Shown piece by piece: positions 55,200-64,000 of a DNA stretch of 64,000 nt. Positions within the stretch are counted from its first letter, which is position 1. Each line of letters opens with the position of its first letter. A program made the translations under genes and the position numbers. The notes under the pieces were generated by a model. It saw only the letters and a program-made list of their open reading frames with translations. It was not told the DNA's origin and ran no database searches. The DNA comes from Rhizaria sp. SCN 62-66 (Eukaryota > Rhizaria, unplaced), in contig MEDY01000212.1 of the NCBI GenBank assembly GCA_001724265.1, forward strand, positions 1 through 64,000. Direction: 5' to 3'.

Positions 55200-57446
55200 T
55201 CACTGCATGAGGAAGGCGACGATGCCGGTATCGAAGCCGCAGCCGCCACAGCCGGCCCGCAGCCCCGCCTCGGCCGCCGGGCGCCCCCAGGGGCCCGCAG
55301 CAGAAGGAGCATTGGTACTCGCACCAGCACTAGCATTTGCACTCGAGTAGACTGCGGCCACGGCGGGGGCCTGGGCGAACACAGGGGCCAACGCACAGCA
55401 CCCTTTGTTGCTCTGAGGCAACTGCGACTGCGACTGGGCGTGCGCGTTGTGCGCTGCGTAGACGGCCCCCAGCAGAGCCCGCGTCCGCGCCGCCGCCGCG
55501 GCCACGGCCGGACACGAGCACAGCAGAGCCAACGCAGCGACACCCACCGCACCAGGCCCAGACGCAGACGCAGAGTCTGTCGGCAGCCAGAGGGGCGACT
55601 GGGGGCCGGCCTTGGCGGCGGCCGCGGCGGCTGCGGCGACGGAGACGGCGTCAGGCACCTCCGCGATGTGCGCCCCCGCCTCGCAGCCGCAAGCCATGCT
55701 GCGACTGCCAGCGCTGGCTTCAGCGGTGTTGTTTGCGATGTGAGTATTACTCGCGAGTGCGAGTGCTAGGGAGCAGTGGCAGGAGCAGCAGCCGAGCCAG
55801 AGCAGAGGCACCGCGCCGTCCGAAGTTAGGCCGCCGCCACCCCGTGTCGCGGAAGTTAGGCCGCGCGGTTCGAGCACGCCCGTCGGGCACAGCGGGCACT
55901 GCGACAGCGCGGCGGCCACGGCGGCGGCGGCGGCGGGCGCGGGGCCCGGGGCAGCGCTCTCGGCCACGGACAGCAGCGCAGCGGCGTCAGCAGCAGCCTC
56001 AGCGGCGGCCGCAGCCCCCGCGGCGGCCTCGGCCTCGGCAGCCACCCACCAATCGCAGTCGCTGTCGCCGGTCTGCGCATTGGCGTTCGTGTTAGCTGTG
56101 CCATTGTAGTACGCAGCGGCAGCCTCCTCGTCGAATGCTTGTTGCTGCTGCTGTTGTTGCTGTTGTTGGTTATGCAGCCACTGCTGTTGTTGTTGCCGTT
56201 GCTGGCTCTAATCTTCGTCCCGACATGCCTGGCCGACGCCGCCATACGCGGCAGCAGCACCGCCGCGACTGTACCCGTCGCCGTCGCCGTCGATGGCGGC
56301 CGCGACGGCCGACTGGACCTCAGCCAGTTCCTCGCGGAGGCTCTCAGCCAGCAGCGCGTCCTTCATCGCCAGCATGATGTCCACCATGTCCTCGCTCGTC
56401 AGCACGCTGCCAGTGCTGTCAGGGGCGGCGGCGGCGGCGGCGGCGAGACCTGTGAGGATCAGAGACGAGCCGTCGTCGCACATGCTCCCAGTGTTGTGAC
56501 CAGACTGCGCCTGCGCCTGTGTCTGTCGGTCCGGCGACGCTCGGGCTGAGGCCTGCGCCGAGGCAGTGCGGGAGATGGCGGCGACGGCGTTGCGGCGGTA
56601 CCACTGGAGGAACCACTCCTTGCTGTTGCCGCCGGAGCTGCTGCGCGTCACCGCGGCGTTGTGGCGGCTGCTGTCGTCGTCGTCGCCCATCGCGGGGCTG
56701 CACGTAGTACCGCCGAGGCTGGTGACGGCGGCGGTGGGGACGCGTGACAGCACCGCCGGCAGTCCGAAGCCGGGAAACGACGACGAGGATGAGGACGAGA
56801 GCGACGAGGAGGATGAGGGCGTTGTTGTGATGGGAGACGAGCCAGAGCTGGAGCCGGCGCTGGCACTGGGGCCGAAAATGGAGCCGAAGCTAGCGTTGGT
56901 GCTGGCAATAGCCGCAGCGTTGGAGTTAGCGTTGCTGCCGAAAGGGGTCGAGAAACCTTGCTGTGGAGCTGTACGGGCTGCGTTAGGCGTCATCGGGAAC
57001 GACGCGATAGTAGCAGCAGCGCCGCTGTTGCTGCTGCTTGTGCTGAGGGCGGACTGAATGATGCCATGGAAGGCGGAGGCCATGCTGGCAGCGGCGCGAC
57101 GGGCACTCAAGCGGCCGGCGGGAGCACTGCCACCGCAGCTGCCGGCGTGAACGTCGGCGGTGTTGCCGTTCCCGGTGAGCCCCAGACCAAGGCCGAGCAC
57201 GAGGGCGTTCTCGTTGAAGCAGCTGTCGTCGTCGTCGTCGTCGTCGTTGCCGTCCTGGCCGTCGCCGTTGCTGGCGTTCGAGCCGCACGAGGAGCCGCGG
57301 ATGCGGGTAAGGATCTCGGAGCGGTTTGCGCGTACGAGGTCGGCACAACGCGACATCATGCTCGCCTTAATCGACTCGCGCGTGCTCAAACCACGCGCCT
57401 TGGCCGCCGCGAGAGACGCGCCGGGAGACGGGCGGGGACGGAACAT
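55200..57446 (-). CDS. RPA-interacting-protein-like (RPAIN) protein
   Basis: 748 residues from ATG at 57446 to TGA at 55200-55202, reading one TAG at codon 413. Such proteins escort replication protein A into the nucleus. The N-terminus (ESIKASMMSRCADLVRANRS, then EILTRIRG) resembles the basic helical RPAIN N-domain. The segment DMVDIMLAMKDALLAESLRE (about 350-385) resembles its middle domain. After the TAG and a poly-Gln tract, CPLC..CCSCHCSLALAL and later CGCEAGAH (from about residue 515) resemble the C-terminal zinc-binding domain. All three blocks are in family order, but long Ser/Asn/Ala inserts make the protein more than three times the usual length. The family call is by eye and moderate; continuity across the TAG is strong. 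Confidence 0.6.
56208..56210 (-). other. In-frame TAG beside a poly-Gln tract (site 10)
   Basis: Context DED-TAG-SQQRQQQQQW. Of the 23 codons that follow, 17 are CAA or CAG. A CAG to TAG change is the simplest origin, favouring Gln. Confidence 0.87.
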
Positions 57447-58638
57447 GAGCTGGCGGAATCGACACCACGAGAATGGGAAATAGATGCGAAAATAATGAGC
57501 CGTACCGCACAACAAATTGTAAACAATAGCAAATAATCACGGAGAATATGGAAATAACATCGAAAGCGCCGTTTACGGTCGGTTATACGTTGTGACAAGT
57601 GCAAACCAGGGTCTCTAAGCCTTATTAAAAGGGCGCCAACTGAACAAACGGAAACAGCAGAATAAGCCGGAATCGACGGTTTTACAAACTCAATGGCATG
57701 AAATCGGTACGAAACGCACATATAAACGCGTATTTGTTGATTTCTAGAAGGTCTTTAAGTTTTAACACGCGAGAAAAGCATATACCCAAGAAACCTGCAG
57801 ACTATCTCGACGCGACAAGATATACACAGGTAAAACCAAGCTCATAACAAATAAAATACTGTGAAAGATTTTCAATAAATATTATTAAGCCCATGGAATT
57901 TTAATATTATTATTATTACTGCTTAGATTAATATATCTAAAAATTGTATCGTTTTTTACCATTATAAATAATTGAAAACTGTTGAAACATATATCAATAA
58001 CATTTTAAATTGTTAGTTTCTTTTGATGCTTCTCTGCCAATGACAGTAAAAAGCTTTTTTTCTTATTGATCTTGGAGCAAACCAAGGTTCTGACTTGCAC
58101 AAAAATGTTAAAAACTGTTAATATCAAACAAAACGTTTTAATGTATTTTAATTCTATTTAAATAAAATTAAACACTATTACAACTTGATAATAAGATAGT
58201 CGTATAATTATAAAATTAAAACAGTATATAATATTATTTAATAATTTATGTTAAATTTCTTAACTGAATATTTGACTCTCACAGTCAAATCAAAGAGTGT
58301 AGCTCTTTAATCAAGAGGTTCGCTTGACGCATGATTAAATATGATGGATAGCAAGGAGCAGTTACCAATGGTCATAATCACAATGATAGATTTGATTGGG
58401 AAATTTTGTATTACAGTGTACGTATATGATAAGTTTGTAACAGGTTAGTTTTTTGATTCTGGGCTCATCACCACAGAAAGACAACATTCGGCAAGTCCGA
58501 AGCAACGCAAATCCGACATTATTAAAATCTCCTAAGACGTTGCCCACGACACATATTTAGCTTCATAAAAACTAAAACTCGAATTTAATTTTAACAAATT
58601 TTGTTCGTATCTCGTATATTTTTATGAGATGACCTTAC
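57447..58638. other. Very AT-rich intergenic region
   Basis: 1.2 kb between the 5' end of the RPAIN-like gene and the 3' end of the coiled-coil gene. No convincing ORF. Three adjacent hairpins lie at 58270-58339. Confidence 0.6.
58270..58339. repeat. Three consecutive short palindromes
   Basis: ATTTGACT..AGTCAAAT (58270-58290), AAAGAG..CTCTTT (58292-58308) and TTTAATCA..TGATTAAA (58306-58339). The second and third overlap slightly. Could be a small structured RNA or chance in AT-rich DNA. Confidence 0.45.
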
Positions 58639-61600
58639 TCACTCCGCAGTGGTGTAAGAGTACTTGTTATCGCTAGAGGGCTGATTTGCCTAATCGGACT
58701 CAGACTTCTTGTTGGAGTCATCGTCATCATCCTTGGCAGCGGCAGCCTCCTCCTCAGCCTTCTTGGCAGCGGCAGCCTCCTCCTCAGCCTGCTTCGCAGC
58801 AGCAGCCTCCTCCTCAGCCTTCTTGGCAGCGGCAGCCTCCTCCTCAGCCTGCTTCGCAGCAGCAGCCTCCTCCTCAGCCTTCTTGGCGGCAGCGGCAGCA
58901 GCGGCAGCCGGCAGCAGCGGCAGCTTCCTCCTCGGCCTTCTTGGCGGCGGCGGCCTCAGCAGCGGCCTTGGCCTCAGCCTTAGCCTTAGCGGCGGCAGCC
59001 TCCTCCTCAGCCTTGATGCGAGCAGCCTCAGCCTCCGCAGCAGCCTTAGCCTCAGCAGCAGCCTTAGCCTTAGCCTCGGCCTCAGCCTTGGCCTTGGCGG
59101 CGGCAGCCTCCTCCTCAGCAGCGGCCTCGGCAGCCGCCTTGGCCTCGGCCTCGGCCTTGGCCTTGGCGGCCTGCTTGCGCTTCTGGCTGTTGCCGGCCTG
59201 GCCCGCCTCGGGGAACTCGTCCGCGTCCACCTTGACGTTGGCCACTCTCTCGTCAGCGCTAGCGCCAGCAGGAGCCTTGGGGTGGGCGTGAGCGTTAGAG
59301 TGCGCCGCGGGGGCGGCAGCGGCGAGGCCGTGGGCCTGGCGCATGATGCCGGCCCAGCCGCCGGGGGCCGCCGCGGCCTTGGTGGCGGGAACCACAGGCG
59401 CAGCAGCAGCAGCAGCAGCGGCGGCGGCCTTCTTGCCCTTGGGCTGCTGCTGCTGCTGCTGCTTAGGCTCAGCGGCAGAGGCAGCAGCGGCAGCGGGAGC
59501 AGCCGCCTCGGCGGCCGCCTTCTGGTTCTTCTTGTTGTTGCCATGAGTGTTCTCCTTCTTCTCAGTCGTCGTCGTCGTGGCAGCAGCAGAAGCAGCCTTG
59601 GCCTCAGCGGCGGCGGCAGCGGCGGCCTTCTTGTCGGCCGCAGCGGCGGCAGCGGCCTTCTTGTCGGCGTCAGCGGCCTTCTTGTCGGCGTCAGCGGCGG
59701 CGGCCTTGGAGGCCATCTCGTGCTGCCGGCGCTCGCGCTCCTTGTCGGCGGCGGCGGCGCGGTCCGCGGCGGCCTTGTTGGCGGCGGCCTGCGCGTCCGC
59801 GAGCGCCTTCTGCTCCGCGGCCGCGGCCTCGCGCGTGCTCTTGGCGGCGAGCGCCTGCTGGCGCTGCACAGCTGTCGCGGCGAGTCGGCGCACGACGGCC
59901 ACGTCGATGGGGAAGGCCTTGGCGTCGAGGTCGGCCAGCAGCGCCGTGAAGGCCGCGAGCGACAGCGCGTCGGGGTCGCAGCGCCGCAGCACGCGCTCCA
60001 GGTATTGGCCCACCTGCGTGGCCAGCACGTGCAGCTCCTTGGCGTCGGCCGCGGCCTGCTCAGCCATCTGAGTCTCGAGCGCCAGGTGCTGCGACACGAC
60101 CGAGGCCGGCAGTGACAGCGCGCGCGCGCGGGCCTGCTCCTGGCGCGCCTGCAGCGCCGCCGCGCGGCAGCCCGCGACGCGCTCGGCGAGGAACTCGTGC
60201 AGCCGCTGCGCCGACGCCAGGTGCGCGCGCAGGGCCGGGAAGAAGCCCGCGCGCTCGGCGGCGGCGGCGGTGGCGGCCTTGGCGCCCAGCTCCTGCAGGC
60301 GCAGCGCGAGCCGCTGGTAGAGAGCGATCGTGAGCCCGTGGAGCGCGTCGCCGGTCGCCTTGTCGGCGGCCAGCGCGGCGGCCGCGGCCGAGGTGTCGGC
60401 CTGGCGCGCGGAGACGTCGCCGCGCAGCGCCGCGTAGCGCGTGCGCACGGCCTCGGCGCGCGCCGCGGCCTCGCCGAGCTGGGCCTCGGCCGTGGCCAGC
60501 TCGACCTCGGCGCGCTTGAGCTGCGCCTCGAGCAGGCGCTTGCGCTCGCGCGCGTCGTCGCGCTTGGCCGTCAGCTCGGCCACGCGCGCGGCGTGCGGCG
60601 CCAGGTCGCGCTGCTGCAGCGCCTCCAGCTCGGCCGCCTTGGTCGAGGAGCCAGAGGCGAGCGCGGCGGCGCGGTCCAGCTTGGCCTGCGCCTGCGCCAG
60701 CTCGCGGCACACGCCCGTCTCGAGCAGGTGGAACGCCAGCTGCACGTCGTGCTCGTGCTTCGGCCGCTCCTGCAGCGCAGACAGCAGCGGCGCTAGCGCT
60801 GAGCTGGCCCTGGTCAGCGCCGCCGCAGAGGCCTTGTTGGCGTCCTGCAGCACGCGAAGCGGGTCGCTGCCCGCGGTGGCGGTCGCAGCGCCCGCGGGGC
60901 CGGCGCTGGCGGCGATGTTCTGGGAGCCCCAGGGGCCCTGCGGCGCGAGGGGGGCCGCGGCGGCCGCGGCGGCGGCGGACGCGGCGGGCACGGCCTGCTT
61001 GGCGGCGAGCGCGCTGCCCAGCCCGGCGACGTGGACCGACGCCTCGCGCTGCGCGGCGAGCAGCTTGCGCACGAGCGCGGCGTAGCCCGCGGCGGCGGGC
61101 GCGGCGGCCAGCGGCTTGCCCAGCAGCACGAGCTGATCCAGCAGCCACGTCGCCTGCGCCAGCTCGCTGCCGAGCACGTTGGCGATGAGGCGCGCGAGGT
61201 TGGCCTTGGCGGTCAGGACGACGCCTGCGTGGCCGGGTGCGGCGCGCGCGGCGGGGTCAGCGCAGAGGCGGGTGAGGAAGGCCAGCGCGAGGTCGTCGAG
61301 CGCGGGCGACGACGCCAGCGCGGTCGCGATCGGCGTCGGCGCGCCCGCGGCTGCTGCGGCGGCCTGTTGGAGCTTGAGCGTCCACGTGCGGGGCAGTTCC
61401 GGGTCCGCGCGGGGGTCCCAGGCCTTAGCCGCGGCCTCCAGGGAGAAAATGTCGCTGAAGTCGGCGGGCGCGGCCACCGCAGGCAGAACGACAGCAGCAG
61501 CGGGCTTGGGGGCAGCAGCAGCGGCGGGGGCGGGGGCGGCAGCGGGCTTGGCAGCAGCGGGGGCGGCGGGGGTCTCGTCGTCGGGGATGCCGCGGATGCC

Positions 61601-62329
61601 GTTGTCGATAATGCGGGGGCCGTTGTTGTTGTTCTCGCCGTCCTTCTTGCCGCGGCGGCGGGCAGCCTTGCCACCAGCAGCAGCGGCGGCGGCGGGAGTA
61701 GCAGCAGCGCTCTCGTCGTCGTCAGGGATGAAGGCGACGGGGCCCGGCGCGGAGCCGGCCTTAAGGGCCGAGGCCGGCGCGGCGGCCTCGGCGAGCCCGG
61801 ACTGGAGCGTCTTAAGCATGAGCGGGAGCGTAACGAGCCCCGAGGCCGATGAGGACAGGAGGCTGTAAGCCATCTCAATGTCGTCGCGGCTGTAGTCATC
61901 CGCGAACAGCACGCGGCACGCCTCGATGGTCAGCGCGCGCGTCGCGGGCTGCGCGGGCTTCTCGCCGCCAAAACTCACCTTGCTGCGGAGGAGACAAGCG
62001 GAGTTAGTTGTGAGGCGCACGAAGCAAGACAGTGAGGGACGGGGACGCGGACAGGCAGTTGGGCGTTTGAGGTCGAGGTTAGGAAGTCAAGAAAAGATAT
62101 GGAGTGATAGAGCATATGTAAAGAGATAAATAGGTGAGTCTGGGATATTTCCGAGTGCTCTTAAGTCAATAGTTAGATAAGAGTGCCTGTTTGTGCGGAG
62201 TACAGCGCGTGGCATGCGCTAGTGAGAAAGGCAAGAGTCGGCAAACGGGGGGATTTGGCGAGAGACGTACACAGCCTTCTTCTGGCCCTGGTGAACAGAG
62301 CCCTGGGAAGCAACCTGAGCGCTAGACAT
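58639..62329 (-). CDS. Ala/Lys/Glu-rich coiled-coil protein, unrecognised
   Basis: Two exons: 62329-62271 (MSSAQVASQGSVHQGQKKA) and 61982-58639. With one surplus base removed near 58909 and TAG at 58690 read as sense, the total is 1,133 residues ending at TGA 58639-58641. Without the first exon there is no sensible ATG. N-terminal globular part: PATRALTIEACRVLFADDYS, then MAYSLLSSSASGLVTLPLML. A central helical, coiled-coil region (about residues 400-700) contains heptad-rich AELTAKRDDARERKRLLEAQ. The C-terminal third is Lys/Ala/Glu repeats, then a KDDDDDSNKK acidic patch. Basic and acidic repeats of this kind are common in nuclear, nucleolar or ribosome-associated proteins, but I recognise no family. 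It is divergent from the RRP15-like gene. Confidence 0.72.
58690..58692 (-). other. In-frame TAG near the C-terminus (site 11)
   Basis: Context SESD-TAG-ANQPSSDNKYS, then eight more codons including the TGA. The 16-codon extension is polar like the preceding tail. It could be a true stop if TAG were still a stop. Confidence 0.55.
58732..58881 (-). repeat. Five 30-bp coding repeats (KKAEEEAAAA)
   Basis: Five tandem 30-base units encode a ten-residue motif, alternating KK and KQ at its start, so the higher-order period is 60 bases. Such arrays vary in copy number. Confidence 0.9.
58905..58914 (-). other. Apparent one-base insertion in the coiled-coil gene
   Basis: The upstream frame runs into GCRCCRCRQEG then TGA; the downstream frame resumes AAAAKKAEEE. 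Dropping one G/C in the GCCGGC context restores the Ala run. Likely an assembly error or recent mutation in repetitive DNA. Confidence 0.7.
61983..62270 (-). other. Intron of the coiled-coil gene (288 nt)
   Basis: Donor GTACGTCTCTC after AAGGCTGT; acceptor CGCTTGTCTCCTCCGCAG. Phase 2, restoring codon GTC. Confidence 0.8.
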
Positions 62330-62995
62330 CTTCCCTCTGTGGGGCAACACAAAGCAAGAGAAAAGCGAACGAATGATGAGCACACGGTGCGGAACAACGG
62401 CAAAGAGAGAGGCACCGCAGTGGGGGAACGCGTCCAAGGCAACGAAAGTGCTGACACGGCAATTTTGAGCTGTGCGGGACACCAAGAGCAACGCACACGC
62501 GCGTGTAAACAAAATAAATACACACCCAGGCCATGCAACAGCGCTATCCAGATATAAATATCACCCGCAGTGTCATGTTTCACGCCGCAATGGCTTCTGC
62601 CAATGGTCCTCGTTGTGGGCTCAAATCTGTCGCCTCAGTAGGCCAGACCTGCTAGAGCCAAGCAGAGACGGCTAACTTTCCATCGGCCAGGAGCCCACAG
62701 TCTCACCAGTCTGAGTCCAACGGGTCGCTAGCTCGTCCGACGAGAGAAGAAGAAGAAGCTTGTTGTTCTCGGTGAAGGCTACGCACAAGGGGTTCGAGTG
62801 GGTATATAGACGCCGTCAAATGTTATTGTAACGACATAACCGAGTTGTTTTGTACTTTCTATTATATTTTCTCTTTTGTTTTCTCTCCACGTGACTTCCC
62901 TGCCCCATTCTATTCCCGATTCTCACCCCGTCTCGCTTCCCCTCTCTTCGCCCTCCGCGTGGTGTCCCCTTTTTGTCTTGCAGCCTCGAGCACTG
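62330..62995. promoter_or_regulatory. Divergent promoter with probable 5'-UTR splice site
   Basis: 666 bases between two divergent genes. A strong acceptor (CCTTTTTGTCTTGCAG) ends 12 bases before the RRP15-like ATG, implying an intron in its 5' UTR or an upstream coding exon. Confidence 0.6.
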
Positions 62996-64000
62996 ATGAA
63001 CAAGCGCAAGGGCGACCATAGCAAGTCCTCCGGCGGCGTCGTCTCGTTCGCCGACGACGCCGCGGACCCGTCCCCCTCGGCCGACTCCTACGGCGGCGCC
63101 TCCAAGGGCTCGGCCGGCACAGGCACCAAGAAGTCCCGCCCCGCCGCCGACCCCGCTAAGGGCTTCGGCGCCGCGCTCGCCGCCATGATCAGCATCCCCA
63201 CGCCCGCGCCCGCCGCTACCGCTGCCGCTGCCGCTGCTGCTGCTACCGCTAAGCCCGTTGCTGCTACCAAGCCCGCTGCTGCGCCGCAGTCTGCCGCGCG
63301 CGCCGCCTTCGCTGCCGACAAGCACATCAAGCACGCCGAGCGCCTCTCCAAGAAGGAGGCCGCTGCTGCCAGCGCCGACGCTAACGCTGACGACGCCGCT
63401 GCACCCGCGAGCATCGCCTCTGCTGCTGCGGCCGCTGCGATGGACGCGAAGCTGAGCTCGAAGCTGCAGCGGCGGCTGGCGCGCTCGGGCGTCGCGCTGC
63501 CGGGCGCGGCGGTGCCCGCAGCCGTGATCGCGCGCGCCGAGGCCGAGGCCGCCAAGGCGCTGGCCGAGGCGCAGGCGCGCGTGCGCGAGCGGCAGCGCCG
63601 CCGCCAGCGCCGCCTGCTGCTGAGCAAGGACCACATGACCGCTGACTTCACGGACCTAGAGCGGCGGCTGCTGCGGGTGGCAACCAAGGGCGTGGTGACG
63701 CTCTTCAACGTGGTCGCGCAGCAGCAGAAGGATCTCAGCTCGCTCGAGGCCGCGGGCTCGGGCACGGCTGAGGGCATCAAAGATAAAGCGACGAAGCACC
63801 TCTCGCAGGACGGGTTCGTTGACCTGCTCAAGAAGCAGTCCGCCGCCGCCGCCGCCACCGCCGCGGCCGCCGCGGCCGCCGCCAAGAAGAAGAAGTCCAC
63901 GTCCAACGGCAGCGACGACGACGACGACAGCGACAAGAGTGGCAGCGGTGACGACGATGATGACGACGATAAGAAGGCCAAGGCCAAGAAGGGCGACGTG
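62996..64000 (+). CDS. RRP15-like ribosome biogenesis protein (3' partial)
   Basis: ATG at 62996; 335 residues to the window edge with no stop. RRP15 family proteins act in the nucleolus in processing of pre-60S ribosomal RNA. The family core is near residues 213-245: DFTDLERRLLRVATKGVVTL followed by FNVVAQQQKDL, matching the conserved ER.L..VATRGVV.LFNAV..QQ pattern. It is preceded by basic and Ala-rich linkers with a coiled-coil Arg/Gln stretch (RVRERQRRRQRRLLLSK) and followed by DGFVDLLKK, also typical. Then come a Lys-rich patch and acidic Asp/Ser runs that continue out of the window; a nucleolar localisation fits. The start follows a splice acceptor, so an earlier coding exon is possible. 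Confidence 0.85.
   Translation, partial: MNKRKGDHSKSSGGVVSFADDAADPSPSADSYGGASKGSAGTGTKKSRPAADPAKGFGAALAAMISIPTPAPAATAAAAAAAATAKPVAATKPAAAPQSAARAAFAADKHIKHAERLSKKEAAAASADANADDAAAPASIASAAAAAAMDAKLSSKLQRRLARSGVALPGAAVPAAVIARAEAEAAKALAEAQARVRERQRRRQRRLLLSKDHMTADFTDLERRLLRVATKGVVTLFNVVAQQQKDLSSLEAAGSGTAEGIKDKATKHLSQDGFVDLLKKQSAAAAATAAAAAAAAKKKKSTSNGSDDDDDSDKSGSGDDDDDDDKKAKAKKGDV

Noticed and set aside
58270-58345. tRNA (possible UAG suppressor)
   Set aside because: A GGTTCG word is present but no acceptor-stem pairing or plausible anticodon arm; no CUA-anticodon tRNA seen in the window.
58732-58881. CRISPR-like array
   Set aside because: Repeats are contiguous without spacers and encode a peptide repeat in a eukaryotic gene.

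Overview
The window is nuclear DNA from a unicellular eukaryote (protist) of uncertain placement. Spliceosomal introns of about 137-288 nt with GT..AG ends and pyrimidine-rich acceptors interrupt several genes. Coding regions are very GC-rich and packed with Ala, Ser, Gln, Gly and Asn runs, while intergenic DNA is AT-rich. C2H2 zinc fingers, Sushi/CCP modules, an ENA-type P-ATPase and an RRP15-like protein are all eukaryotic. I cannot name the lineage from sequence alone.

The main observation is that TAG appears to be a sense codon here. Eleven in-frame TAGs lie inside otherwise continuous reading frames of six genes, while every gene end I can assign is TAA or TGA (11 of 11). Reading through TAG joins protein halves that belong together: the two parts of an RPA-interacting-protein-like gene, dihydroorotase across its conserved active-site segment, two Sushi domains, a membrane bundle, and a giant protein of about 5,723 residues whose three exons then add up to an exact multiple of three. 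One TAG sits next to a poly-Gln tract and another falls at a family Glu position, so Gln is favoured and Glu is the alternative.

Layout. 3-14573 (+): 3' part of a giant surface receptor-like protein (beta-propeller-like and repeated beta domains, eight CCP modules, EGF, IPT/TIG-like, GCC2/GCC3 Cys-rich repeats, multi-pass membrane domain). 15809-18412 (-): Ser/Ala/Gly-rich single-pass protein. 19045-20154 (+): C2H2 zinc-finger protein followed by decayed fingers to 20996. 21355-21936 (-): cyclophilin. 22406-39893 (-): the giant low-complexity protein. 40492-44961 (+): putative mitochondrial Ala-rich protein with three exons. 45275-47177 (+): PyrC-type dihydroorotase. 47528-48055 (-): small membrane protein. 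48708-49345 (+): pseudogene copy of the zinc-finger gene within a segmental duplication. 50267-53686 (+): ENA-type cation P-ATPase. 54903-55081: MITE-like element. 55200-57446 (-): RPA-interacting-protein-like gene. 58639-62329 (-): coiled-coil Ala/Lys/Glu-rich protein. 62996 to the window end (+): RRP15-like ribosome-biogenesis protein.

The genes are not an operon and do not form one pathway. They cover pyrimidine synthesis, protein folding, ion export, DNA-replication-factor import, ribosome assembly, transcription and cell surface. What unites them is the shared use of TAG as a rare internal codon (roughly 11 in about 17,000 codons). Three apparent single-base frameshifts (two in the receptor gene, one in the coiled-coil gene) look more like assembly errors or recent mutations than regulated events.
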